NCBI GenBank assembly: GCA_018806915.1
Contig: JAGKQI010000090.1
Coordinates: 2,108,001-2,172,000, forward strand
Length of the DNA stretch: 64,000 bases
Source: Phytophthora colocasiae
Taxonomy: Eukaryota > Oomycota > Peronosporomycetes > Peronosporales > Peronosporaceae
Direction: 5' to 3'
The translations under genes and the position numbers were made by a program. Position 1 is the stretch's first letter; each line of letters opens with the position of its first letter. Below, in pieces: positions 52,992 to 63,763 of the stretch. A model generated the notes under the pieces. The model made no database searches and was not told the DNA's origin. It saw only the letters and a program-made list of their open reading frames with translations.

Positions 52992-55664
52992 CTACAAGGG
53001 ATACCGTCCAGTCGACGGGCTCCAAACGCGACTTCGAATCCAGGTAGCTTTCTGTCGCCTCTCCACTTGTAAAGCTTGGATTGTTCGGGCCACTTCTTGC
53101 TGGTGTCTACTCCCCCGTTCCCGTGTCTTCTGCTTCGTTAATCTTCTATCACGACGGTGGTCCTTTAAGAAATCCTTGTCATGAAATGTTTCGTTGTCGC
53201 AGTATCTTCTCGCCGTGAGTTCACGTGAACTCGGTAATATTTCTTGCGGCTGTCGTGGAGACGATGAAGAATGTTGATCCCGACAATAGTCGTTCATACC
53301 TCTTTGTTTTCTGTGACGCCTGTCAATTCGAAGTGAAGGTGAGTTGATGGTACTGGCGAATCCACCTCTGGCGTTGTCTTCGTCACTTCCACTGTCGCTT
53401 GGGGAACATGCGGTCTCTATCCACCGTAGCTGAGCAACACTATGAACCGGACTGGCCTCGGTCCGACCCAGACCTGGCTTGTTTTCGGTAGCAGTTGAAA
53501 CAACACCAGGTAAGCCGTCAAACTGATGCAGTGCTTCCGCTCGTTTAGATGCGAAGTTATCAGAATTGGCATATCGATTTTTCTGGTTCTGCTGACTCGT
53601 ACAGCTCTCCATCGAGGTCAGCAATCGATTCAGTGATCTATCGTACCCAACTTCATCCCAAAGCTGCCGTCCTTCTTCGATCCAACCCTCTACTTCATCG
53701 ACGGAGGTCAGTCCCATTACCCTCCGCCTTGCATTCATCGCATCTTCACGCTCAAGCTTCTTCCGCTCGTCCTCTAAGATTTGCTGTGCTAGAATCTTCG
53801 CCTCTTTCTCTCGCTCTTGTCTCTCCTTCTCTTTTGCTTCTGCAACTTCCTTCGTGTCGATTGCAAGAACGTGTTTGAGTTTGAGCATCGTCAGGTCCAG
53901 TTTCTCCAGCACCTGCAGCTGTAAAATTCTCTCGAATGGTTCTTCATTCTCCTCTGGCACAGCTTCCTCACGTTCGGTCACTTCCAGCCTTTCCGCAGTG
54001 CGTTTGGAAGGAGTTCCAGGAGTCATTTCAACGTTAGTTTGTATCCAGTCCACTGCTTGCCATGAAATACCATCGCCTCGATCGCTGTGAGTCTGCTTAG
54101 AAGCTTTCGTTGATATCTGCGATTCAATCGCTTGGATTTTAAGCTCGGTAGCGTTCCGTAAGGCCTTGATCTCCGCTTCCATGTCGGTTAGTTCTACTGT
54201 GTCGGAGTCTTCAAGCTGATTAAGAACATGTTCAATGTCCGTCGAGCACGCCAAGAGTTTACCCTGCATTGGGATCCTGCGTAGGATCTCCATCTCTCTC
54301 TCCTTGGCCGCCTTCTCTTCAGTCTTCTTCTTCTCATCAGCAGCTTCTTGTTCTTTCTTCTCAGCATCTTTAGCAGCAGCGACAGCATCTGCTTCAGCCT
54401 TTAAGTCAGTTTTCCGTTGCTCTGTCATTTCTGCAAACGCCAAGTCTAACTGAGAAATGATCGTCCGAGTCGCTGACGGTAGCTCTGCCGTCGCGGCGTT
54501 CCGAATCGCTCCCGATTCCTCATCTTCAATCGTCGTCTTTTCCCCTTCCTCTCGTTGTTTTTCTCCAAACGGCTTCAGAGCTTCCTGTAACAATTCGCTG
54601 ATAGCGTTCGACGCATTGCGAACTTTCAAAGCTGCAATGGCGCATACCTCGGAGCTATTCGGACTCATTTCCTCGTTCGGAGCCTCTTTCCCTGGACTTT
54701 TGGTTGACAGAACTGAGCTTAACCTGCGGCTCGTTCTCAGCTTCCGTATCTCCTCTGCAAACGAATCTTCTTCTTCTTCCGAGTCTTCTGGGGGTGGAGG
54801 AGGTGGGAGTGACTCAGACCTGGATGTACGTCGAAGTTGAAGTCGAAGTGAAGAGTGGTGGTCGTTGCCTTTGTTTCGTCGGAAGCGAGTACTTTGTCGG
54901 ATCACCGTCGACATCTCATCGGTTGTTGGGGATCGTGCTCTTCCTCTGGATTGTCGAAGCTCACGACTCCCAGTGGAGATTAATCGATTGAGGTCTCGAA
55001 TATCCTTCCCTATCAAAGCGTCGATGGAGTCCTCGTCTGGAGTTTCAGCCTTGTTATCCCCCAATGTCGAGAGTAGAGAGGATGAAGACGTTGGTGGGGA
55101 TAGCGACTGTGTAGTCAGAGAAGGAGAAGACAACACCGGCGATCTGGCTTTGGGTTTTCTCTGTTGAGTTGGAGTTCGTCTTGACTGGGTGGAGGATCCA
55201 ACGATGGCTCGGCGTTTGGGGATAAATGATGGTTTGTTTCGAAGCACTTGGTCGAGGCGAGGCATGGGTGATACAGCTACGTCGTCGTCACTGAGATCAT
55301 CCATTCTCTCTTTCTTCGCAGCGAGTTTGACTGGTTTCGTCTTATGCGTTTGCTTTACGGCATGAGCACGAGCAGGAAAGATTCTGTCTTTCTTGTCGCG
55401 CTCCTTCTTTTTCGACAACTTTGGAGGTGATGCCGCTCGCACTGGTGAAGAATTGGAGCTCGACAAGGTCTGCTTCGACACGCTCTGCTTTAACTTGCGA
55501 TGACTCGTGGCGCTCTGCTTTAACTTGCGATGACTCGTGGCACTCTGCTGGAAGTCGGAGATGAGCTCATCGAGAGACATTTCCTCCTTGTCTTCGTATC
55601 TCCATTGATGCGCATCTTTAGATGTAGTGACCTCCTTGTCATCATCAGCCTGTAGTGGATCCAT
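52992..55664 (-). CDS. Coiled-coil protein, right arm of right locus, LTR-derived start
   Basis: The 890-codon frame starts at an ATG within the antisense Gypsy-B LTR (55664) and joins the host gene at codon ~12 (MDPL, then QADDDKEV). From there it is open to the normal stop. It has the 30-bp SATSHRKLKQ duplication shared with the 10158 copy. The N-terminal half resembles that copy, while the C-terminal part shares substitutions with 39565 (TKEVAEAK, RWIETACS). The native ATG is stranded at 62094. Whether the LTR drives transcription is unknown. Confidence 0.8.
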   Translation of the reverse strand: MDPLQADDDKEVTTSKDAHQWRYEDKEEMSLDELISDFQQSATSHRKLKQSATSHRKLKQSVSKQTLSSSNSSPVRAASPPKLSKKKERDKKDRIFPARAHAVKQTHKTKPVKLAAKKERMDDLSDDDVAVSPMPRLDQVLRNKPSFIPKRRAIVGSSTQSRRTPTQQRKPKARSPVLSSPSLTTQSLSPPTSSSSLLSTLGDNKAETPDEDSIDALIGKDIRDLNRLISTGSRELRQSRGRARSPTTDEMSTVIRQSTRFRRNKGNDHHSSLRLQLRRTSRSESLPPPPPPEDSEEEEDSFAEEIRKLRTSRRLSSVLSTKSPGKEAPNEEMSPNSSEVCAIAALKVRNASNAISELLQEALKPFGEKQREEGEKTTIEDEESGAIRNAATAELPSATRTIISQLDLAFAEMTEQRKTDLKAEADAVAAAKDAEKKEQEAADEKKKTEEKAAKEREMEILRRIPMQGKLLACSTDIEHVLNQLEDSDTVELTDMEAEIKALRNATELKIQAIESQISTKASKQTHSDRGDGISWQAVDWIQTNVEMTPGTPSKRTAERLEVTEREEAVPEENEEPFERILQLQVLEKLDLTMLKLKHVLAIDTKEVAEAKEKERQEREKEAKILAQQILEDERKKLEREDAMNARRRVMGLTSVDEVEGWIEEGRQLWDEVGYDRSLNRLLTSMESCTSQQNQKNRYANSDNFASKRAEALHQFDGLPGVVSTATENKPGLGRTEASPVHSVAQLRWIETACSPSDSGSDEDNARGGFASTINSPSLRIDRRHRKQRGMNDYCRDQHSSSSPRQPQEILPSSRELTARRYCDNETFHDKDFLKDHRRDRRLTKQKTRERGSRHQQEVARTIQALQVERRQKATWIRSRVWSPSTGRYPL

Positions 55665-55955
55665 GACCAGCCAGCTCCAGTTTGCTGCAATTGTTGCACC
55701 TGCGTATCGACAATGCTGTCTACATATTGATGTGCATCACGACAACGATGTTGACAAGTTGATGTGCATCACGACAACGCTGATGACACGAAGGGCGTCC
55801 AACCAACCGCCAAGAACGCCTCTGACGCCAACTAGAGTAGCAAATACTGTAGTAGAGAGAATCACTTTGCATTATACCAGCAATACAACAAGGCTAAACT
55901 ACCAGGGAGCTTCGCCGGCTCCCCCATCCGTGTCTTCATTCCTGCAGACACTACA
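55651..55955 (+). repeat. Gypsy-B copy 2 5' LTR
   Basis: 305 bp; antisense it supplies the ATG at 55664 of the chimeric coiled-coil frame. Confidence 0.93.
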
Positions 55956-55993
55956 AAGAATTCTTTAGCAGTCACTGCTGAATCAAGACAAGT

Positions 55994-56635
55994 ATGACCA
56001 TGACGAGAGCTCAGAGCTCGAACTCACCTGCCGACGACTCGGAGCGTTCTTCTGCTCCAATCTTCACGCCGATACTGCCACCGCGAATTACGAGCACTTC
56101 GCACGCTGCTTTAGTGAAGTGGAGGAAGGATCGTCGCGAGTATGAGGATACCATCCGTAATCGTGCCAAGGGTGAGACGGACGATCTGATTGTCCCAATA
56201 AAAAACACCTTTGATGAAGGACTGCTCAGGCAGTGGTGTCGTCTTCGGTGGAAGATGTCCATGTCGGACGTCACCGACGAGCTCATCCTCGACGAGGTTG
56301 AAAAGATCATTTCGACTGTGAAAAACAATATTGCCCACGACATCGACCAAGAGATGGCGGAACACCTCCGCATGGATTTAAGTGAGAGTGACGTACACGA
56401 ACGAGTCATTCAGTACTTTAAGCTGTGCCACGAGATTATTGACGATCACGGCTGGCGCATTTTCTTCACCGAAGACCACGGTAAAAAGCAACTGTGTTCG
56501 ATACTGATCAATTCACTCGAACCAAAAGCTCTTCGGGAGGAAGTTGACCGAACTGCCCGCTTTCAGACGCGCAAAGCGAAAGAGGACGAGGTAGTTTTGC
56601 ACGACTTAATCTTGGAGAAGGCGCTGGATCACTAG
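55994..56635 (+). CDS. Gypsy-B copy 2 gag
   Basis: 213 codons, nearly identical to 13164-13805. It differs at NNIAHDIDQE versus NNSVPDIDQE. The in-frame TAG at 56633 and later frame changes are shared with copy 1. Confidence 0.7.
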   Translation: MTMTRAQSSNSPADDSERSSAPIFTPILPPRITSTSHAALVKWRKDRREYEDTIRNRAKGETDDLIVPIKNTFDEGLLRQWCRLRWKMSMSDVTDELILDEVEKIISTVKNNIAHDIDQEMAEHLRMDLSESDVHERVIQYFKLCHEIIDDHGWRIFFTEDHGKKQLCSILINSLEPKALREEVDRTARFQTRKAKEDEVVLHDLILEKALDH

Positions 56636-56981
56636 AAGGCTTTTCAAAGCCAACGTCGAGCCAAGCGTGACCGTGACCGTGGGGACGTGATGCCGAGCGT
56701 CCGGCCCAACGTTCTGGCGGCAAGAAATCGACTAAGAAACAGCGAGTGGCCGACGAATCCAGCGGTTCAGGCCATCACCTAAGGGTGTCATTGACCGCCC
56801 GAAGAAGCCGCCTACTCCATCACCTAAGGGTGTCATTGACCGCCCGAAGAAGCCGCCTACTCCTTGCCCACATTGCGGTGATCTCCATTGGCTGTCGGAG
56901 TGTACTAGTGCAACCGATAGTGAAAAAGCTGAAATTCGGAAAAAGCTTCGCGCACAGCGAAGTGACGGCACGAAGCGTGAG

Positions 56982-58402
56982 GTGGCTCGCCTAAAGCGAG
57001 TTCGTGAGTGCATTCCGGATGAGCAAAAGACTGTTACCCTAAACGAGGTGATGCAGTTACCTTACTGTGCAGACACCGGTGCCGACCGGACTGCTGTTAG
57101 TAGGAAACACGTTGAAGAGCTCATGCTCCGTGATCCAGCGGTCAAGCTGACCCGGCTAAACACACCCATGTTGATAGTCGGTGTTGCTGAGCATGAGATC
57201 GTTTGCAGTGCATCAGTGCAAGTTCGTGTTTTGCTCAATACGGCGGCAGGCGCAGTTGCAATCCATGATCCGGTCGAGTGTCTGGTAATCGACGACGACG
57301 AACCTGAGTTTATTTTGGGTCAAGACCTACTAAAGACGTTGGGTATCGATGTCGATCGACAACTAGAGCAACTTGTAGAGCGCGACACCGACGACGGCGA
57401 CGACATAGCAGACTCCGACGTCGGAGTGCCTGTCTCTGATACACCTCCAACCGATGATGACCTTCGTGGAGCAGTGGAACGACTTATTCAAGAGGCACTC
57501 AAGCATGGCTTCCCGTGCAATTTGGAGGAGCAGCTTCGTGCCATTACCACAAAGCATGACATTTGGCGCATCGAGCTCGGTAACGATCCTCCTGCCCGTG
57601 TTAAACCGCTAGAAATCCGTCTCAAAGAGGGATCGAAAGCAGTCAAAAGCAAGCCTCGGCGCTACCCGCCTGCTGTGCGTCTGTATTTGCGAGAGTTCAA
57701 TCGCAAGTTAGTCGATCTGGGATGGGTATACGAGAACCCACAGAGTCGCTGGGCCAGCCCAGTTTTACCAGTGCGCAAGCCAGGCACAACCGACGACCAG
57801 TATCGTCAAACCTGCGACTACCGTCTGGTCAATGACCTCATCGAGGCGATGATCAGTACTATGCCTCACATGAGCGCTCTGCTAGAGTATACAAAAGGTA
57901 AAAAGCACTATGGACTGTTCGATCTCCTCAAAGGATTTTGGCAGCTCCCTCTAGCAAAACTTAGCCAAGAGTTGATGTCATACATCACAGACTCAAAAAT
58001 ATATACTCCTCGCCGAGTACCCCAAGGGTGCTGTGATGCTGCTGTTCATTTTCAGCAGACAATGGAGGAGTGCTTTGAGCCGCTTTTGTACAAGTGTCTT
58101 ATTATCTGGATCGATGATCTATTACTCTTTGCTGATGATATCGACAACTACTTGTTGAAGTTGGAGCAATTCTTCGACCTAGTGGCATCTTTTGGCCTGA
58201 AACTCAGTGCCAAGAAGAGCAGCTTGTACCAGAAGTCTGTTAAGTGGTGCGGTCGCATCATCGACAGCGATGGCATCTCCCACGACCCGGAAAGGATCAA
58301 TACGTTGCGGGCAATGCCGTACCCGACCACTGCTGGACAACTGCAACAGTTCGTTTGCGCCGCCAACTGGATGCGGGAGTCGATTGTTGACTATGCTCGA
58401 GC
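56982..58402 (+). pseudogene. Gypsy-B copy 2 protease and reverse transcriptase
   Basis: One open frame here joins the end of the zinc-knuckle region, protease (CADTGADRTAV, about 57067) and RT (WIDDLLLFADD, about 58108). It is uninterrupted up to the hAT remnant. It shows the ancestral reading that copy 1 has lost at four places. Removal of the hAT with one target repeat would bring it into frame with 59293 onward. Confidence 0.88.
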
Positions 58403-59284
58403 TAGTGTTCGCACTAACGCTAACTGTAGAGTTGGCGACCCTGTATATAAACAGTTAGTTAGTGTGTAGTAAATTTTACTAACATGTTGGTGGAGTTAGA
58501 CGCTCACCCGTCGCTTCCTGATCCTGAGCCCACAGTTCTGTTGAATGTTTAATGTTGAAGCTTTCTGTCGCGACTAGATTCGTGCTACCGGTATCAAAGA
58601 CCGAGCCCTTTCCAGCTGCTTCAGATATCGTTGGCGGTCAGATGACAATGATCGGTTGGCTATCGAAGCGCCAACCGCCCTCGTTCGTCTCCCAGTTTAC
58701 TTTTTTAAACAACGAGGTCACCTTCGTAAAGACCGCGACCAGGTGATTTGAGATGCTCTCTCCGTCGACACCCTCCAAGAAGGCCGTGACAGTGAAAGCA
58801 CTGCTTCTCAGTGCAAGATAGAACTTGCTCAGTTTATCAAAATGTGTTCTACAACCCAAATGGAGCTCTACAAGGATATGGACGCACTGGAATACTGGCT
58901 AGATCATGGTGTGACTGAATTCCTGCTCTTGGCTCCAATTGCAACGAGACTCTTTACGGTTCCTATCTCTTCTGCTGCTGCAGAACGTGTTTGGAGTGCC
59001 TTTGCTTTCGTGTGGTCTAAACGCCGCAATCGTTTGACAGCAGACAAAGTGGAGAAGTTAGTGTTTCTCTATACAAACTTCGCTCTGCTCGATACGTGAT
59101 TGAAGACTGGAAGACGAAGCTACTGAAAGCAGCGACGCATCGGCTGCGCAGGACAATACTACTATACTAGTAGCACTGTAGTTATATAGGAAGTCCACAA
59201 CAAACAGGGTAACACGTTTGCTAACAGCACTAACAGTAAGTTAGTGTGTAGTAATTCTAGCAAACATGTTGGCGGAGTACACTA
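58403..59284 (+). mobile_element. hAT remnant inside Gypsy-B copy 2 (882 bp)
   Basis: Same element and target GCTCGAGC (58395-58402, 59285-59292) as 15567-16447. It includes the dimerisation-domain frame (58842-59099). Confidence 0.92.
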
Positions 59285-59292
59285 GCTCGAGC

Positions 59293-61443
59293 GGTAGAGC
59301 CCCTACAACAGCACCTCGACAATGCACTCCGCAATGGAAAGCGGACCAAACGTGTGGCCGCAGGCATTTCTATCGAACTATCTCAGGAAGAAAAGGCCAC
59401 GTATGATCGAGTGAAAGATCTACTGGCGACGTCCGCCACATTGGTGCTACCTGATGATACAGCGACGACCTGCATTTTCACTGACGCTTCCGATATGGGC
59501 TATGCGGTCATACTGACGCAGGTAAAGGACTTTGATCCAACGGTCTCTGTCACAGCCCAAAACCATCAACTACTCACGTGTTTGAGTGGATCCTTTCACG
59601 GTTCTCAGCAGAATTGGACCGTGATCGAGAAGGAAGCATACCCCATTGTGGTTGCCTGCGAGAAGTTAGACTATCTGTTGCTGCGACCACGGCCGTTCCA
59701 CCTATTTTGCGACCACAGGAATTTGATCCATGTATTCGCGCCGCATACAAACATCAAGAAACATATTCGCGGGAAGTTACTCCGATGGGCGCTCAAACTC
59801 ATGTCCTATCGCTACGTCATTGAGCATGTGGACGGAGCCTCCAACGTGTGGGCTGATATGCTTTCAAGGTGGGCAGGACAGCCGACGACGACGGTGCACT
59901 TGAAGCGTTTCACCCGTGCTCAGGGCAAGAAGAAGCAATTGAAAGCGAGAACGAAGAAGCCATCGGCGCTGCGACCTTTAGACGCGGAGGGCTTCACGTG
60001 GCCAACTTTAGCTGAGTTCAGGACTTCGCAGCAGCAACACCAAGCACCTGCCGGTGCGATGCCTGACGAGCACAAGGTGCTGCGAGTGGACCAGCGCATC
60101 TGGGTCCCTCATGCTTGCACAGACCTCACACAGCGACTCTGTGTGATCGCTCATTGCGGGGCACAAGGCCATCGTGGTGAGCAGGCAATGGTCAACCACC
60201 TACGGAAACTGTTTCATATCCCAGACCTACGAAACGTCGTGCACACATTCGTGTCGACGTGCATGCTGTGTCCGCATGTCAAAGGTGGGAAGATGATCAA
60301 AAGACCGTGGAGCGAGACAATCGATTGCAATGAACGAAATGGAGTCCTACATTGGGATTTCTTATCACTCGGCGATTCTTTTGGCGACAGTAAGTACCTA
60401 CTGGTGCTAAAAGATCACGCGACGCACTTTTGTGAGTTGGTTGTGGGTGATGCAGCGGATAGTGCTGTAGCTACTGCTGCCATCCTTGACTGGCATAGCC
60501 GATTTGGAGCACCACCAATGTGGGTTAGTGACAATGGCAGCCACTTCAAAAACGAAGTGGTAGCGGAACTTTCGAGGAGGCTCAAAAGCCAACAGCACTT
60601 CACTTTAGCCTACAGTCCATGGATAAATGGATCTGTAGAGCGAGTCAACCGCGACATCCTACAAGTACTACGAGCCATGCTCCTAGAGTACAAAGTATCA
60701 ACCAAAGACTGGACCTACCCATTGGTTCAAGCCAGCTTGAACCACACAGCTCTTCCTTCGCTTGGCAATCGAGCACCAGTTGAACTATTCACTGGACTAC
60801 CTTGTCCCTCGCCACTTGCAGAGTTCTATCACCCAGACAGCAAAAGCTGGTCACTCTGCCCGACAATTCGGAAGCGATAGACAAACACCTAGCGGAACTA
60901 CGAGCTAGCCTGTGCGCAATGCACCAGCCCATCGCCGACCACCGCCTCAAACAGCGACTCCTCAATAAGAGAAAGGAAAGAGGTGAGAACGCGGTCAACT
61001 TCGACGTTGGGGACTATGTACTACGCTCACGTGTAGATGAGAAAAAGGGCAACAAGCTCCTGGTCACGTGGCAAGGACCATACAAAGTGGTCCGAGCTGA
61101 CTCTCACTCATTCAGAATCAGTCATTTAGTAACTGGAGATGAGTCTGATGTACATGCCTCACGTTTGAAGTTCTATGCTGACAATCAGCTTAACGTAACA
61201 GAGGAAATTCTAGAGCACATCGCTTCTCAGGGCATCGTCCTGGCCGTAAATGGGTTTAAAAACCATCGGTGGAACGCCTCCATCAAGGACTACGAAGTTC
61301 TAGTAAGCTGGAAAGGCTTGGAGTCCGTGGAAGACTCGTGGGAACCTCTCAAATCTTTGGCTACAGAAGTCAAGGTTCTCCTAGACAAATACATCCAACA
61401 TCAGGATGCAAAGTTGCGCAAGTACTGGAAAGACTACCAGTAA
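59293..61443 (+). pseudogene. Gypsy-B copy 2 RNase H, integrase, chromodomain
   Basis: RNase H and integrase are in one frame (59354-60880) with HRGEQAMVNHLRKLF, CMLCPHVK, VSDNGSHFKN and NGSVERVN. A missing A near 60845 shifts the end. The integrase tail and chromodomain (YEVLVSWKGL, EDSWEPL) follow in 60802-61443. Copy 1 keeps the A, so the two copies complement each other's breaks. Confidence 0.9.
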
Positions 61444-61755
61444 AAATTTCAATCAAAAGATTGCGTACTTTTGCCAAAATCCACAATTTTCTTCTCTTTG
61501 CTATTTGGGCACTCTACCATGTAGAGATATGTTGTGCAAACATCTTGCACCAACTCCCGTATTGTACAAATCAATATTGAAGCCAAAACAATTAATCATA
61601 TTCAACTTCAATAGGTTGCACCTGTAACACTTGTTACATAGACGGTCTATAGGTACATCTGACTACGACTGTCGAATAATGATTACAAAAACTGAACATT
61701 TCAGTAATCGTTATCAGCACACATTGCATTATCTGGACCAAGCTTGGAGGGGCAG

Positions 61756-62060
61756 TGTAGTGGATCCATGACCAGCCAGCTCCAGTTTGCTGCAATTGTT
61801 GCACCTGCGTATCGACAATGCTGTCTACATATTGATGTGCATCACGACAACGATGTTGACAAGTTGATGTGCATCACGACAACGCTGATGACACGAAGGG
61901 CGTCCAACCAACCGCCAAGAACGCCTCTGACGCCAACTAGAGTAGCAAATACTGTAGTAGAGAGAATCACTTTGCATTATACCAGCAATACAACAAGGCT
62001 AAACTACCAGGGAGCTTCGCCGGCTCCCCCATCCGTGTCTTCATTCCTGCAGACACTACA
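61756..62060 (+). repeat. Gypsy-B copy 2 3' LTR
   Basis: 305 bp, followed by CAGCC and then the stranded first codons of the coiled-coil gene (62094-62061, minus strand, MFLELSFGSQA). Confidence 0.93.
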
Positions 62061-62480
62061 CAGCCTGCGAGCCGAAGGACAGCTCAAGGAACATGACCGT
62101 TGAGGTCTACAACTGAAGTTACAAGGTGCCAACACAAAGTGTTCGAGATCCGTTTCGATTTCCAACTATTCGAGGCATTTGGCGGTTTGAAGTTGCTTCA
62201 CTAAACCCCAAATCGAAGTCATGATGCTTCAACGCAAACTACTATTGCTACTTCGAAGTACTATCGGAGTCGTTCACATGTCGCTTGAAGGGGGCGCGAA
62301 ATAGTCGACGGCCTCGTGGTTCAGAACTTCAGACGCCGTATCTGCCTCCAGTTGCTGTTGTCATGAGGTGGCGACCAGATGCGAGTCCTGCTTCCTCGGT
62401 AGAGAAGTGAAGTGCTTGTGAGAAGTGGCCTGCCCTGCGCGACATAGTTCCCTAGCACTGCAGTGCCTCCAGGTTGAAAG

Positions 62481-62495
62481 TCCATTTTCCAATTT
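62481..62495 (+). promoter_or_regulatory. Oomycete core promoter of Gly-rich gene, copy 2
   Basis: TCCATTTTCCAATTT, as at 19642; the ATG follows at 62572. Confidence 0.65.
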
Positions 62496-62571
62496 CGGAT
62501 CTACCGGTCACTCGGTTACCAGCTACACAAGCTCCAACAACCAAGCCTCGACTCCAAGTCCAACTATCAAG

Positions 62572-63602
62572 ATGGTGTTCAGCAAGACGATCGTCGCTCT
62601 GTGTGTGGCCGCCGTGGCCTTCTCGAACGGGATGGTGGACGCCTCTGTGGAAGTGGTCGAGACGTACGGCAAGTCCACAGACAGCTACAACACCAACGGA
62701 GGCAGGACTGTGAGTGTTGGCACGGGTGTTCACGGTGGGCTCGGCGCGGGGCTCAACGCGCTCCTGAATCTCGGCGCAAATATTGGTGCAGACGTCGCAG
62801 CAGGTCTTGGCGCGGGGGTGAAGGCGGGTGCTAATCTCGGTGGAGGTGTGAAAGCTGGTGCTGGAGTCGGCGGGTACGGAGGCCTTGGAGCTGGTGTGGG
62901 TGTGGATGCCAACGTTGGAGGTGGCGTAGGCGTCGGTGCTGGTGGCAAGGTCGGTGCAGGTGCAGGTGTAAACGTCGGAGGATACGGCACTAGAGCGGGT
63001 GTCGGTCTGAATGCAGGTGCTGGTCTCAAGGCGGGTGCTGGTCTGAATGCTGGTGCCAGTCTCAACGCAGGTGCAGGAGTGAACCTGGTGTGAAGGCTGG
63101 TGGTGGAGTGAATGCTGGTGCTGGTGTTGGTGCTAATCTTGGGGTCGGAGCTGGTGTCGGTGTGAACGGCGGTGCAAATCTGGGGGTTGGCGTGAAGGCT
63201 GATGCTGGATTGGACGCAGGAGCGAACCTTGGTGCTGGTGTGAAGGCTGGAGTTGGCGTCGGTTTGAATGCTGGGGCCAACCTTGGTGCCGGTGCAAGTC
63301 TTGAAGCTGGAGTCAAGACCGGCGCTGGAGTCGCTGCTGACGCTAACCTTGGAGTCGGAGTGAAGGCTGGTGCTGGCGTCAATGGTAATACTGACGTTGG
63401 TGCTGGTATCAAGGCGGGGGCTAATGTCGGTGTCGGCGCAGGTGTCAAGGCGGGTGCCGAAGTTGGTCTGAGGGTGAACGGGGGTGTGAAGAGTACTTCT
63501 GGAACAGCAGCCGGCTACTCTGGGAAGACTCCAGCTACGACGAAGACGCAGCAAACGTCAGGCCAATACCCGTCGAAGCCGTACCGTCATTTGCGCTACT
63601 AG
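62572..63602 (+). pseudogene. Gly/Ala-rich secreted protein, copy 2 of right arms, frameshifted
   Basis: Same structure as 19733-20763: signal peptide, GAGVKAGANLG-type repeats, and the same TGA (63091-63093) after 173 codons. The array then continues in a second frame (63090-63602). The shared break predates duplication of the locus. Its C-terminal half shares variants with the left-arm copy of the same locus (GVGVGLN, NGNTDVG, EVGLRVNGGVKSTSG), differing from 20251-20763. Confidence 0.75.
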
Positions 63603-63763
63603 TCTTGTCTGATGATTCTACCGCACTGCTAGTTTAGTGAGCAGCTTGTTGAAAATGTACCTCTGTCTTAGCGTCACTTGGGGATTTCGGAGAAGGAAGT
63701 GTGTAACATGTTAAGGGTAAACAACTACGATTTAGATGACGCGGTATGTACAATTAGCGGAGA

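Larger units (their letters stand above)
55651..62060 (+). mobile_element. Gypsy-B chromodomain LTR retrotransposon, copy 2 (6.4 kb)
   Basis: It has the same insertion point (CAGCC at 55646-55650 and 62061-62065), LTRs (55651-55955, 61756-62060) and nested hAT as 12821-19221, so the two are copies by segmental duplication, not separate insertions. It keeps several bases missing from copy 1 but has lost one in AAAAAGCTGG near 60845. Its LTRs look identical to each other. Confidence 0.95.

Noticed and set aside
12821..62060. Two independent insertions of Gypsy-B into the same gene
   Set aside because: Identical insertion point, target repeat, nested hAT and shared stop codon show one insertion followed by duplication.
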